A DNA stretch of 61,980 bases. Source: Trichomonas tenax. Its lineage: Eukaryota; Parabasalia; Trichomonadida; Trichomonadidae. The notes under the pieces are model-generated. The model was not told where the DNA came from. It did not search any database and was given only the letters and a program-made list of their open reading frames with translations. Both the position numbers and the translations under genes were made by a program. Location: the NCBI GenBank assembly GCA_023091735.1, contig JALKBU010000198.1, forward strand, positions 1 through 61,980, read 5' to 3'. Below are positions 37,001 through 46,412 of the stretch, piece after piece (the stretch's first letter is position 1; each line of letters opens with the position of its first letter).

Positions 37001-39520
37001 TGGAACAAGTTGAACGACTGCTGAAACAGCGATAGCCAAACTAACTTTGTCGAAATTGGCTGTTGTCAATATCTCCAAGATTTGTTCTACTGTTGTTTGT
37101 GGAATTGTTTGGTGTGTGTCAACGAAATTGCTAAGAACGAATGGGAATATCTTCGTGTATTCGGCAAATTCGATAGAGAATGAGAATCTCTTCATGAAGA
37201 TATTCTGGAAATCAGACATAACGGGAGGCAAACTGTAGTTCGTCCTTCCGAGTAATTCTAATACAAGATATACTTGCTGGCTTTGAGTATTTAAGTGCGC
37301 AAGCATGTTGAATAACTGAACAGCAACTTCGTCTTTGACAATTGTTCCAAGAGTCTGAGAATTCTGAATCTCTGAGATATCATCGCTTGGTAATTGTGTT
37401 CTAACAAGTTTGAGCCTAATTATTCCATTATATGAAAGAGGAACGTCTGTGAGAGGCATTCTTGGTCTCAAGTACTTGTTACTGCTTTCATAGAACAACT
37501 GGAATGAGTTTGGTGGGAGTTCAAGCATTGCACGAACTTCTGTGTAGAATCTCATTGTTGTGTAGAAAGGATGTAAGCTTAGTGTGCACTCTGTCTCTTC
37601 ACCATCCTTGACAACAATCACTTTCTGAACGAATCCGAACTGCTCGCCAACACGGAAATAATCGGCTTCAAGCTGAGCGATCGCGACAATCATCGGAATG
37701 ATTGTCGCTGTCTTTGTCGTATCTGTTAAAGCAGCAGACAAAGCTTCACATGTCTTTTCTGAATCTCTTGATTTTTCATCTCCAATTACTGTTAATATAT
37801 ATACTGTGAACCAGCGAGCAAGCTGTGGAGGAACTGTGTCTTTGAGGATCTTTTGTATAAGCAAGCGAATCGATCTCTTGTTGCTTGTTCTTTCCGAGAC
37901 AGCTTGCAATATTCTTGGAAGACAAACATGTGTGTTTGAGTAATCCATCTGTGTGAATCTTTGGATTAACAGGTTTTCTGGAATGCTCGATGCTGTGTTG
38001 ATCCAGTGAGCGAATAATCTCGCCATATTTGAAACGAAGTGAAAGTTTTGAGGTCCTGTGAATGAAAAAACGAGAGCTTCGAAGAAACAAAGAATTGGCT
38101 TGTCAAGGTCATTCTTTGATATCATTTGTGGGATTTCTAAGAAAACATATTCGATATCTGAATTAAATACTCCGTATTGGAATATTTTTTCTATATATAG
38201 GACAGTTAAGTCTGGCTTGATGATTCTTAAGAGAATATTGCCCAAATTTTTGATTGAAACATTCTGTTCACTTGAATTTAATTCTTCTCTAAATAATGAA
38301 ATGCATTTATCGCCATTGCGTAATTCTAATCTATCTGATCTATTCTTTGGCTTTGTTTCTGCAAGTTGCGAAAACAATTTTTGAGAAATTGAATGCTCTT
38401 CAGATCGATCTATTAAAAATGTCCAAAGAGATGGCGAGAATACTTTAGTTTGTCCATAGGGCATTAAGTGAAGAGCGATTGTATCCAACGGCTCGTAATA
38501 ATTTCCGTAAATCTTAATAATTGCGTCTGTGCATGCTTGACTTAATGTTCTCGATCTCGATAGAATGATATCAGCATCTTTCTGCTCGAAAGGAGCCACT
38601 TGTGCAAGGGAAGTCAAGCAATCGATGATTTGGAGCGCCATTATGTCCGTTTGTACCCATTCAAGTGAATTAAGTAAAATTCTCTTCAATGGCTCTGCAG
38701 AGCTCAAAACAGAGCCAAGTGCAGCGATTTTAATTGAGTATTTGACTATTTTTGTTCTGTTTGCTCTGGATTCAATTTTGAAATAATTTGATGCGAGAGA
38801 CATGATCATGTTATTCGATAAGCTATGCGTATAGTTGCAGTAGTCTGAGAAAAATTTGGAAATGATCATAACAAAATCAGTTGAAACTTCTTTAGTTAGC
38901 TTTTTGTTTAATTGGTTGATAGCATAAGTAATAGTCGCAGAAAATACATCGGGCTTTAGATATTGAAGAATAGAATTTAGGATTGTGACTGTTCTGATGC
39001 AAATTTGTTCATTCGAATCTTCATTTTCTAATATTCTGATTTTTTCCGAGCCAATGAACGCGGTAATTATAAATCCGAATAATTTTGATGCTTTGTCGTT
39101 GAATTTTGTATCGCTTTTCCTATCGAAAAGAAAATTATTAATTTGATTTTCTTTTAAATCGGGAGAATCGAAATCAATCTTGATTTCTTGGCTGCAGAAT
39201 GATTTAGCGACTGTATATTTGATATTGTCATTAAATTCTGTCGAAAAAATGAAATTGATAACGTTTCCCGAAAATTCTTTGCATAACTTACTGAAATCTT
39301 GATCAGAAAGTTCTGGAGACAGTATTTCATTACATTCTGATTTGATGCTCGATAACAATCCATTGCTATCTTCTAAATCGGAAGATTTTTCCAGAATATC
39401 GCAAATATTGTTAATAATCTCCACATCGTTCTGGCACAAATGTGGAGATTCTTTCATTTTCGTTGTTTCTTCTTCATCATTTGTTATCAGAGCTTGAGGA
39501 GCGAAATCCTCTTCACTCAT
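34058..39520 (-). CDS. Giant USP-like protein with inactive deubiquitinase domain
   Basis: The 1820-residue product begins MSEEDFAPQALITNDEEETT; a 23-codon upstream extension is not used. It is a helical-repeat giant resembling USP9X/USP34/Ubp-class proteins: helical solenoid about 60-600, a ubiquitin-like fold at about 625-700 (VIVVKDGEETECTLSLHPF), more helices, then a USP-like domain at about 1015-1265. That domain keeps the fold marks, with ILQVLFGLPCFNTLF after the catalytic box, WPRVLVISLDRG for the LPxVLxIxLKRF strand, and WFLNDNETI near the end. The Cys box reads GVQDFSAFPSIL where active enzymes have GLxNLGNTCYMNS. The His box reads HNGSVLMNGKFSTI where active enzymes have HxG-GHY. 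Catalytic Cys and His are both lost, and the Zn finger cysteines are missing. A Lys-rich tail ends the protein. Likely a ubiquitin-pathway scaffold. Confidence 0.65.
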   Translation of the reverse strand: MSEEDFAPQALITNDEEETTKMKESPHLCQNDVEIINNICDILEKSSDLEDSNGLLSSIKSECNEILSPELSDQDFSKLCKEFSGNVINFIFSTEFNDNIKYTVAKSFCSQEIKIDFDSPDLKENQINNFLFDRKSDTKFNDKASKLFGFIITAFIGSEKIRILENEDSNEQICIRTVTILNSILQYLKPDVFSATITYAINQLNKKLTKEVSTDFVMIISKFFSDYCNYTHSLSNNMIMSLASNYFKIESRANRTKIVKYSIKIAALGSVLSSAEPLKRILLNSLEWVQTDIMALQIIDCLTSLAQVAPFEQKDADIILSRSRTLSQACTDAIIKIYGNYYEPLDTIALHLMPYGQTKVFSPSLWTFLIDRSEEHSISQKLFSQLAETKPKNRSDRLELRNGDKCISLFREELNSSEQNVSIKNLGNILLRIIKPDLTVLYIEKIFQYGVFNSDIEYVFLEIPQMISKNDLDKPILCFFEALVFSFTGPQNFHFVSNMARLFAHWINTASSIPENLLIQRFTQMDYSNTHVCLPRILQAVSERTSNKRSIRLLIQKILKDTVPPQLARWFTVYILTVIGDEKSRDSEKTCEALSAALTDTTKTATIIPMIVAIAQLEADYFRVGEQFGFVQKVIVVKDGEETECTLSLHPFYTTMRFYTEVRAMLELPPNSFQLFYESSNKYLRPRMPLTDVPLSYNGIIRLKLVRTQLPSDDISEIQNSQTLGTIVKDEVAVQLFNMLAHLNTQSQQVYLVLELLGRTNYSLPPVMSDFQNIFMKRFSFSIEFAEYTKIFPFVLSNFVDTHQTIPQTTVEQILEILTTANFDKVSLAIAVSAVVQLVPKNGIIFSHHFLQCCLIACGRDLVRQGVAAMMSYETPKDSLISLISYATQKENRSKTREFFGLERVRNDIDSYVFDSFFRDLKQFETSYNSDVDVTLISMLDLITKTDENMEIVYKMLFSPPTCQNKHSPFIQTQESRNAAIKFLASFDCFDRLRMISEKADFSNAKNLTDDFTFQPLSTFTGVQDFSAFPSILQVLFGLPCFNTLFLDSTFTASNDSPIVMAFRELICLSRNIRSGAVSLDKIVADNYIRNIVNRLPDSLFISLIAHLDHQLGMSANLKGLFEAKVVSKNDKCDISRQALQSRLTITLKTENFSNIIDSLNAFINNNEVRQWPRVLVISLDRGDPKKSKLCHEFQISKFISHPNGSMNNYNLAAAVIHNGSVLMNGKFSTIIKASGNDWFLNDNETITNFDINEFSKYAFGIQDPRFTNGVRTATLLFYVQEGFQVKCDTIPLKLTEVIDRENSDYWPSKICTSESFSDLLLTQFRGEKHHRIFFLNYFFHIGSMTSRFQEWCKKISNSILVDKEGAELYLKELERIDIAQMASNNVSAVESLMKLAAVALHFVENSEEMFNSIIESFNTIDNWITYDILCAFVSEFIKSHKAALNPHVLRTTIAALTDKRDPMTVSASKNIGDCLDTILNTIEEFAKEKGDESISALEEIFDSTFLGTFSERNANSQKFQELLTLTAENYPDMIAAVEQFIPESLRSSVMSMIHASESKEANEDIPDIPYGLVIPELENQIFNMNDEAREIAYNCLIAFCGKENREIRDYLSEAIFDAELQKPEILEEDTATYIIPLFIPRVHEYIESERDELRTLEFSMLLKELSLNSPKVTSRHLPEILGILMKAKNDEIAENIFDAFANSVIIDEEMFNDNVKSEFINFPKAFNRSSFQILSLLKEKASGTPFGVACINFCLSQESDETSDFLIQLIKNGFAPGQIEISEDSPNKKLVKVLNDLSEPEVEPRAKASSSPKKKKKSK

Positions 39521-39536
39521 CAAAAAAATATTTTTT

Positions 39537-39579
39537 TTTGGCGCGAGAATTTGGACGCTTTTTGCCACGCCGTGGCAAA
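39537..39579. promoter_or_regulatory. Palindrome and E2F-like site upstream of the USP-like gene
   Basis: A perfect palindrome TTTGCCACG-C-CGTGGCAAA occupies 39561-39579, 41 bp before the start codon of the minus-strand gene. Closer to the start is TTTGGCGC (39537-39544), which matches the E2F consensus TTTSSCGC. Both are unusually GC-rich for this AT-rich spacer. A dimeric regulator site is inferred. Confidence 0.4.
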
Positions 39580-39600
39580 CCAACACCAAGAATTTTGCTA

Positions 39601-39800
39601 TTTTTAGCGACCAAAATTGACAAAATTAGCGAAATTAGCATTACCATTATGTAAATGTTATAATAAACCATATTTTAAAAAGTGAATAAGGTTAAAAGTC
39701 ACGTTTTTCACAATTTATTTGACACTGTTTACATTAAAAAAAATAGTATATATGATGCTAATGTTTTTCCATCGTTTTTATTTTTGAATAATTTATTTAT
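39601..39800 (+). repeat. Dispersed repeat, copy 1 (about 200 bp)
   Basis: It is nearly identical and in the same orientation to 49345-49534. Both start TTTTTAGCGACCAAAATTG and end with TTTTTATTTTTGAATA plus a TTTATTTAT tail. Differences are a few substitutions and small indels (for example a 10-bp insertion duplicating an AAATTAGCGA-like tract in this copy). It has no coding capacity or obvious terminal inverted repeats. Confidence 0.8.
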
Positions 39801-42621
39801 CGTTGTTAATTTTGAAAGTTGGAAAATGAATACCAGTTAACAATACTCATAAAATTATAATCTCAACAAGATAAAAATTTCAACCACATAAAATGTACAA
39901 TCTCGCTTTTTAACGTACTTTTTCTATCGTCGCATTATTTCACGGGAACAAAGAAAGTTATGTTTTCGCTCACCAACAAAGACAGGGTATGCAATCTTTT
40001 GCCATAGTATTCTTGCTAACATGAACATTGCAAAAGGTACGATAATTAATCCCAGAAGTTTCTTCTTTAGCATAAAATTATCAAATTTATTAAATGATTT
40101 CAAAATGCTTTCTAAGCGTGGGTGTTGGTCTCAGCGATGAAGACAAACTCATCTAATACTTAAAAAAGTCTTTTAGGGTGTTACAGAATTTCATATTTTC
40201 GCCATATACGGGAAAAGTCTTTATATTCAAATATATGCATATGTAGCCCGAGTACAAGCGTTTTTTTGGCTTTGCATAGATTTTTTCACGCTAGTTTTCG
40301 TTTCATTTACCTGTAAGAAATTTCTATGAACTCTACATTTCAGTCCAACAACAAGCTAATTAGAAATCATATTTGTAGCATACCACTGACTTTACCGCTC
40401 ACTCCGAACTATTCAAAATTACTTTCGAATAAAAAGTCCTTTTTCTGCCTTTTCAATGCCTCACTGACTAGGATATAGCTGTTCAACTACTTTTTTCACT
40501 TTCTGTGTAATTTTCGAATTTTTATTTCATCAAAAATCCCAGAAATTATATTATTTTTTGTAGCAATACATTTGTACAGTAAAGTATATTATTCCCCATT
40601 TATTATTTTCTAATTATTCTTTGTTTTTCGGCGTAAAATTATGAAAGTAAAAAATAAAAATAATTTTCGATGCGTAAAAATTTACATCAATTTTTCTCAG
40701 AATCTAATGTGGCGATTTTCTAGATATTTTGTATATATAATTCACATACTATTATTAATCAAATGATCTTATTTTTATTCACAAATAAAATTTACTGTAC
40801 GTTAAGCGGCGCATCAGTACATTTACCACATATCACTCATCACGATCTGAATACATTTTATTATTAATGCAGCATATATCAATGGCAATCTTGAATTGAA
40901 TCAATAATACTTATGGAATGCAATATTTTATGTTTGTCTATTAAATGCAATCATGTTGTCTGATATGTTTATCAATATGAATTTGAAATAAATATATCGC
41001 AGAATAGTTACTAAAAGAATTAAAACATATAACACATATTGATTTTTAGCAGCATTATTTCAACTATAGACTATATACTGATGCTGCTAAAAATCAATAT
41101 AAAATTATATTATTCTAAGATACAACAAAAGCAATACGTTCCATGATAAAGAACAAATAGAAAATGCTATTGGAAAAGACAATGGATTAAAAATTGATGA
41201 TATTATAAAAAGAAATTTATTATGGTAAAATACAAAAAGGGTAATGATGGATAATCAAAACATCAATTTTCCAGCTGTACTGCTAATGGAATAGGCCTCA
41301 AATTTCAAATAAAATTTAAAGGATGAAATAATTTAAGCCTAAAATCAAAAATAAGAGTGTTAAATTTACATGCAGATGATAGGAAAATGGAACATCGTAT
41401 TCTTAAGAAGCGCACTCGAATAATTCAGTCAGATGAGAGAAATTACAGGAAATTAAAACAGCAAAACTCCATTAAATCCAAATTCATTTACAAAAACACG
41501 CGCAGATGAAGTAAATCACTTGCGGCCTATAGTGCCCGCAAAATCTAAAGTCCACCCAATTGTGTAGTTTACAAGGTTGAAGCCCCTAACCCTGAAATTT
41601 TGAGGGGGACCTAATCAGGGTTTCTGCTTTTAATGAGTAGAAAATTTGCAGGGCTAAAATACTCTATAATACATTATAAAAATCTTTATATTTATATTGT
41701 GAAAAGTCTGAAAAAACAGAATTTTGATAAAAAACGAAAAAATATATGCAAGAAAAAATAAACATCTCAAAAAGTAAATACAGTCCAAAGAAAAATCCCT
41801 CTTTCACGTTGCAAACTCATCTAACTGCTTTTTACGCATTAAAATCGCACTGCAAAACTTGCTTCGGAATGGAGGGAACCATAAGAGTAAAATTAAGTAA
41901 AATAATACTAAAATATTTTATTTGATTCTCATCAACTTTTTCTTTAATATGTATTTTTAACTATCTAATGGTTACTTGCAACTAACTACATTATTGTTTT
42001 ACTTCGTTTTGTGCTAATTTGCGAGTCATCAAATAATTTGTTCTAAAAACTTATCATTTGGCAACAATAATGGATCAGTTATCTACTGTAGGCTATGAAC
42101 TTCCTTGCTATGCTCGTAAAATCCTATTATTCATTACACTGTTGTGAAAAAAATTTATTTTACACAACATAATGCAAAAAAGCACTAATTCTGTAATGAT
42201 TGGGTATTTCTTGAGCTATACAGTGTATTTCCGTGGAATTTATATGGAAATACAATACAAATTTGCGCATGAGGAAATATTTTTCTTTTTGAAGTTGAAT
42301 ATAAAGAATCACAACGATTCCTAACCTTACACAGATTGTTTTGGTATTGTGGAACGCAATGTCAACAAGTACATTTCCGGCAGGAAAGCTATCTTTAGAT
42401 GCTTGAATGCTACTATGCATCGCTTGTTATGATATCTCGTACTAGAAATGAAATGATTTTAGGTTTAAGATGGAAATAAATATGAGATAATCTGTTGCTT
42501 TGGTTGTTTCGCGGCAATTTTAACGTGGCTAGCTACTAATATGTATATATATTGCATGTCGATTATAAATTACTGAATCTGATGAACTTTATTTTCGATT
42601 TGTATTTATCTCGAGACGAAA
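39801..42621. other. Gene desert of 2.8 kb with inverted repeats
   Basis: No gene is supported. Around 41100-41510 short plus-strand runs look like decayed coding text (for example MEHRILKKRTRIIQSDERNY from about 41390) but stops break them. Small perfect inverted repeats are present: TTGCGG/CCGCAA near 41519-41541 and AACCCTGA (41588-41595) with TCAGGGTT (41615-41622), within a locally GC-richer patch. A frame of 86 codons at 42160-42420 on the minus strand has no recognisable product. Confidence 0.45.
41036..41100. repeat. Perfect 20-bp inverted repeat with 25-nt loop
   Basis: ATATTGATTTTTAGCAGCAT at 41036-41055 is followed by its exact reverse complement at 41081-41100. A hairpin of 20 perfect pairs is unlikely by chance in this composition. 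It could be a structured RNA, a transposon end-pair or a cruciform site. Confidence 0.75.
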
Positions 42622-42949
42622 CATCAGGATCGGAAAGTCACCATAGACTTATATATTCCCCAGGGGGAATGGGTCAAGTCGGTCATGGTTTGGAGAGGAA
42701 ATGAACGGGAAGGCGGAGTTCCCCCCTTTTCCTAAGGTTGATGCACAGCACTCAGTTGCAGCACCTACCAGCTCGTGTGATTTTTCGACATACGATATTT
42801 TTTGGGCGAAAATACAGCCCAATTCCATGCAATTTTGGCATGGGTGCTCTACTATTAAACACTCTTTATACTCGCGAGGCCTTGGGTTAACACAGGGCCT
42901 CCTTCCCCCGCGGACTTGAAGCTTTTGCTTAAGGCGCCGATCACGTTTT
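42622..42949 (+). ncRNA. Putative structured ncRNA, family unassigned (strand tentative)
   Basis: A block of about 320 nt near 50% GC stands in very AT-rich flanks and has no credible reading frame. The ends pair: GATCGG (42628-42633) with CCGATC (42937-42942). Inside are four clear stem-loops. The first is CCAT-GACTT-ATTCCC pairing back to GGGAAT-AAGTC-ATGG (42641-42688). The second is a multibranch closed by AGCACC (42760-42765) and GGTGCT (42843-42848), holding TTGGGC/GCCCAA and CCATGC/GCATGG hairpins. The third is GAGGCC/GGCCTC (42876-42901). The fourth is AAGC-TTTT-GCTT (42919-42930). The plus strand is preferred because TTTT at 42946-42949 would end a Pol III transcript. CGGAAAGTCACC near the 5' end recalls RNase P/MRP region I, but the assignment is not secure. 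Confidence 0.55.
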
Positions 42950-43106
42950 GAAGGCCTCAAAAACTAAAGTTCAAAAAATAACTTTTCTGAAGTTTACACT
43001 GAGTAAAAGTATGAAGAAAAATAATAAATTTATTTTGGTTTACAAAAGTCTCAAAATTGACAACAAGTGGACTTTCCCCCGAAAAAGGGTAAATTTGATT
43101 ATTTCA

Positions 43107-44591
43107 ATGTCTGTAGCTGCTGCAATAAGTCTCTTTGAGAGAGCTCTTACACAAGATGAATCACAACAATTCGAATTCGCACTTAATGTCGAGAAAATCT
43201 TGACGAGTTTTCCACCGAAATTCATCGCAAACGAATTTTATCCATTCTTGGCAATTTGGATTCCGAAAAATAACGCACGCATAGTTAAAGCACTTGCCGA
43301 AAAAGTCGATAAGATGGCAGCCATCAGCGAAGCAATTGTTCCTTTCGCTCCAGTTGTTGAATGTTTATTAGCTGCCGAAAATACAACGATTGCTAAAATC
43401 ATCCTTCAGAAAATACGCTCAGTAAAATTAGAGGGCGATGCTATGGGATTTTTCAAGAAATTGACAAGTTCTCCACTTGATTTCGTCAGAGCATTTGTTG
43501 CAAAAATTATCACACAATTACCAAATCCGGATGACGTCAGAACAATCTGCTCCTCTTTGATCTACGATTCAGCCTTCCAAGTCCGCTTCTCGATGTGTTC
43601 AGTTATTCCAAAACTTCCTGGAGAGCTTGGAAAGCAGGTAGCAACATCCGCATGCAGCGACTCAAATGCACGCGTTAAGGCGTTTATTCCAGTTATTTGC
43701 ACCAAATTGAATTTTTTCTTCACTGATATTGCTCCAACATTTCTCGTTGACCACGACTGGTCTGTCCGCGCTTCACTCGCCAGAGAGCTCCCAACATCTT
43801 CCGACGATTCTAAGAGCCTCGCGTTATGCGTCCAACTTATCCAGGACGGAGTTTGGCAAGTTGTTTTATGCGCACTTGTTTCTCTTACAACAATACTCAA
43901 CCGCAACACAGAGGCAACATACGACTTCCTCCCACAAGTTTTGGAGGTTATCTTAAATAACCTTCAATACCCTCAGACTTCATTAAAGAATGCCGCTATC
44001 GACGCATTCCTTTCAATCTACACACGCTGCACACTCGATCAGAAGAAAGTTAATACATTCGTCGAATTCGTAATCACAAAACAGCCACCAAACACAAGGC
44101 TTCACTTCCTTGAAGCACTCGCAAACTTCAAACACGAACCAATCTTCGCACTCATCGAATCACAGCTCTTCGGAGTCATTACTAATCTGATGGAATCTGA
44201 TCAGTGGAGAATCCGTCTCGGCGTTGTCGAAAAGCTCTCAGCTCTTGCATCTGTCAGCAAGAGTGCAGAGTTAAGCAAGCAGTTCTCACAGCTTTGCCTT
44301 CAGTCCCTTGATGACGAGGCAACACCAGTCCGTGTTGCAGCTTCAGAGCAGCTCGTCCAATTCTTCCTCGCCGAGCAGAGTGGAAACCTCCTTCCAGATT
44401 GCTTTGCTTCACTTAAGGCTAGCAATTCATTCAGAAAGAGGCAATCTGCACTCTATATCCTTAACAATATAGGTAAGGTAGTTAAGACCACAGAGCAGAA
44501 AGCAGCTATCATCAAGGAGATGAAAACTTTCGAAGGTGACTCTTGTGAGAATGTTGTTAATCTTGCACGTAATTTTATTTTATACTTATAA
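43107..44591 (+). CDS. HEAT-repeat protein, PP2A scaffold subunit A-like
   Basis: The 494-residue product starts MSVAAAISLFERALTQDES; upstream in-frame ATGs would add a basic, unconserved leader. It is built almost wholly of about 12-13 HEAT repeats. Characteristic helix B texts are VRFSMCSVIPKL, VRASLARELP, IRLGVVEKLSALA and VRVAASEQLVQFF, each ending a unit of about 39 residues. Repeat number, total length and the W-R-I/V-R spacing (SDQWRIRLGVVEKL) match the 15-HEAT PR65/A scaffold of protein phosphatase 2A, which holds the catalytic and regulatory subunits. Divergence is considerable, so a related HEAT scaffold is possible. The PP6 regulatory subunit at 16850 belongs to the same phosphatase network. 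Confidence 0.65.
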   Translation: MSVAAAISLFERALTQDESQQFEFALNVEKILTSFPPKFIANEFYPFLAIWIPKNNARIVKALAEKVDKMAAISEAIVPFAPVVECLLAAENTTIAKIILQKIRSVKLEGDAMGFFKKLTSSPLDFVRAFVAKIITQLPNPDDVRTICSSLIYDSAFQVRFSMCSVIPKLPGELGKQVATSACSDSNARVKAFIPVICTKLNFFFTDIAPTFLVDHDWSVRASLARELPTSSDDSKSLALCVQLIQDGVWQVVLCALVSLTTILNRNTEATYDFLPQVLEVILNNLQYPQTSLKNAAIDAFLSIYTRCTLDQKKVNTFVEFVITKQPPNTRLHFLEALANFKHEPIFALIESQLFGVITNLMESDQWRIRLGVVEKLSALASVSKSAELSKQFSQLCLQSLDDEATPVRVAASEQLVQFFLAEQSGNLLPDCFASLKASNSFRKRQSALYILNNIGKVVKTTEQKAAIIKEMKTFEGDSCENVVNLARNFILYL

Positions 44592-44976
44592 ATTGAATGA
44601 TTGATGATTATATAAAATAAATACTTTTATTATTAATTGCTCCTGTTTTTAAACTTCTTTTTGTAGTCAATTCAATACTGAATCTTGAAAATCACAGCGC
44701 AGATACCATTTAATCATGATTTAAATGGTATATATACTGTAAAGAGGGGCCATAACAAAGACTTTCGTTTGTATTTCGTGATTCTCAATGGAATGGGTTT
44801 ATTAACTTTTGAGTCTTCTTTTCCTCACTGCGAATGAGTTTCATTGCTATAGCAACTGACTTATGTAATATTCAACCCCATGACAAAACAATTCACAGTC
44901 TAAGGATGAAAAAATGATCTTTTTTATATAATTTATGTCACTTTACATGTCAAAATTGCAAAAAACAAAAATTTTT
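44592..44976. other. Spacer, nothing recognised
   Basis: The AT-rich gap between the PP2A-A-like and Vps26-like genes shows no feature beyond a short inverted pair (ACCATTTAA and TTAAATGGT) around 44707-44729. Confidence 0.4.
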
Positions 44977-45816
44977 ATGAGCAATCCATTATCAGTTCAA
45001 GTTTTATCGAACACAAAACCGATGTTCGATTCATTCTTCGGTCATGGAACACCGTTTTTCTATCCAGGTGAACATGTTTCCGGTACCGTTAAGTATGATT
45101 CGAAAGATCAAGGAAAAGTTCTTAAGCACAAGGGTATTTCGGTAAAACTATGCTGCTGCATATACAAATATAAACAGATTGAAGATGTAATTAATATTGC
45201 AACATTAAAGCTTCAAGATGCCGGAACAATATCGACACCATTTTCTTTAGATTTCAAATTAGAAACCCAAGTCTCTTTACCTCAATCATACTTAGGAGCT
45301 AAATATAGTTTTACATATTCAGTTATCGCTACAGTTCAAAAAGTTATTTCTCAAATCGAAGCTTCAGCTATCATACTAATTGTGTCCCCGTTAAAATCTT
45401 TACCAGAAGCTCCTCCACTTAAGTGTGCACTTAAAAATGAATATATTTCTGGGAAAATATATTTTAGGGATGGGGTATTTAGAAATAGTTCATTGATTGA
45501 AGGATTTCTGATAATAAACAACCTCAGAATAGAAAATATTGCTTTAATTTCTTTACAACTTATTGCAAAAGAAAAATATCGCGATAGCGTCAACAAAGAG
45601 ATAGTATATGACTACCAAATTGCTGATGGAACTCCACGAGTTGATACTGAAATACCTTTCTTTTTAGATATTCGAAGATCAAAGTTATGGGGAATTACAA
45701 AGCAAAACTTCTTCAAATTCACAGTTCATTATGCATTTAGACTCCAAATCAAAGTTCTTACAGGCCATGAGATCCTTTCCAAAGAAATTCCTGTTGATAT
45801 TTATCAAGTTGAGTAA
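44977..45816 (+). CDS. Vps26-family arrestin-fold protein (retromer-like)
   Basis: The 279-residue product starts MSNPLSVQVLSNTKPMF; the frame is open 42 nt further upstream but less likely translated. The two arrestin-like lobes are visible: FFYPGEHVSGTVKY and LKHKGISVKLCC match the Vps26 N-lobe (Y-P/N-E-V-SG and L-H-GI-V-L). SLPQSYLGAKYSFTYSVIAT matches the family's ESY-G-N-RLRYFL segment. In the C-lobe, YDYQIADGTPRVDTEIPFFL equals the invariant Y-I-DG-P-IP segment. Length is near Vps26C/DSCR3 (about 300) rather than Vps26A/B (about 330). Vps26 proteins form the cargo-recognition arch of retromer or retriever on endosomes. Which of the two applies is not decided. Confidence 0.78.
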   Translation: MSNPLSVQVLSNTKPMFDSFFGHGTPFFYPGEHVSGTVKYDSKDQGKVLKHKGISVKLCCCIYKYKQIEDVINIATLKLQDAGTISTPFSLDFKLETQVSLPQSYLGAKYSFTYSVIATVQKVISQIEASAIILIVSPLKSLPEAPPLKCALKNEYISGKIYFRDGVFRNSSLIEGFLIINNLRIENIALISLQLIAKEKYRDSVNKEIVYDYQIADGTPRVDTEIPFFLDIRRSKLWGITKQNFFKFTVHYAFRLQIKVLTGHEILSKEIPVDIYQVE

Positions 45817-46412
45817 TATGAATTTTAACTTACCATACTTGTTTGTATTTATTACGTAGCTTCTAAAATATGTTTGTCTGCTTTCACTGATCCAAAGCTT
45901 GCTATTATTTTTAAAATTTGCTAATCTATATAATATGAATTTATTTATTATAAGATTGAGTTATATTTACAACATAATCACAAACCTAAGAGATATATAA
46001 TGTAGCTGTTGACATGTTGCTAATATGTTTAAATGATGAATTCGATTAGCAATTTACTACTTTTATTTAGCAATTTTAAAGTCAATAGCATTTAAATTAG
46101 TATGCAGGGCTTTGCAGTTCTTATTATACAGCTATAAAAGTTCAATATCCATTAATATCGAATGATGGCAAATAAAGATAGAACTGGAATATTTCACATC
46201 TTGGTTATGACTAAAAAGATGTGTGGGTGGTTGTTCATATGTTGTTTAGATTATGGAAATGGATGAATCTTGAATCACAAAAATCATTAATAAAATAGGG
46301 ATTTTGATGAAAAGAACGCATCAAGAGAAGAAGCATATCACATATTTGCAATTAGAACCAGACAAAACTTTCCAAATAAAACTTCAGTAAAATAACCTTA
46401 TCCAATTTTTTT
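45817..46412. other. Spacer, nothing recognised
   Basis: About 600 bp of AT-rich sequence between two plus-strand genes carry no gene, repeat or structured RNA that I can support. Confidence 0.45.

Noticed and set aside
42160..42420. An 86-codon minus-strand frame
   Set aside because: No domain, no conserved pattern and no promoter context; codon use looks like noncoding sequence.
42574..42620. CTGATGA followed by CGAAAC, hammerhead-ribozyme-like
   Set aside because: The sequence between the two conserved boxes cannot form the required stem II, so the resemblance is chance.
42649..42960. A 103-codon minus-strand frame and a 72-codon plus-strand frame
   Set aside because: Both lie in the GC-rich structured block, where stops are rare by composition; the paired stems argue for RNA instead of protein.
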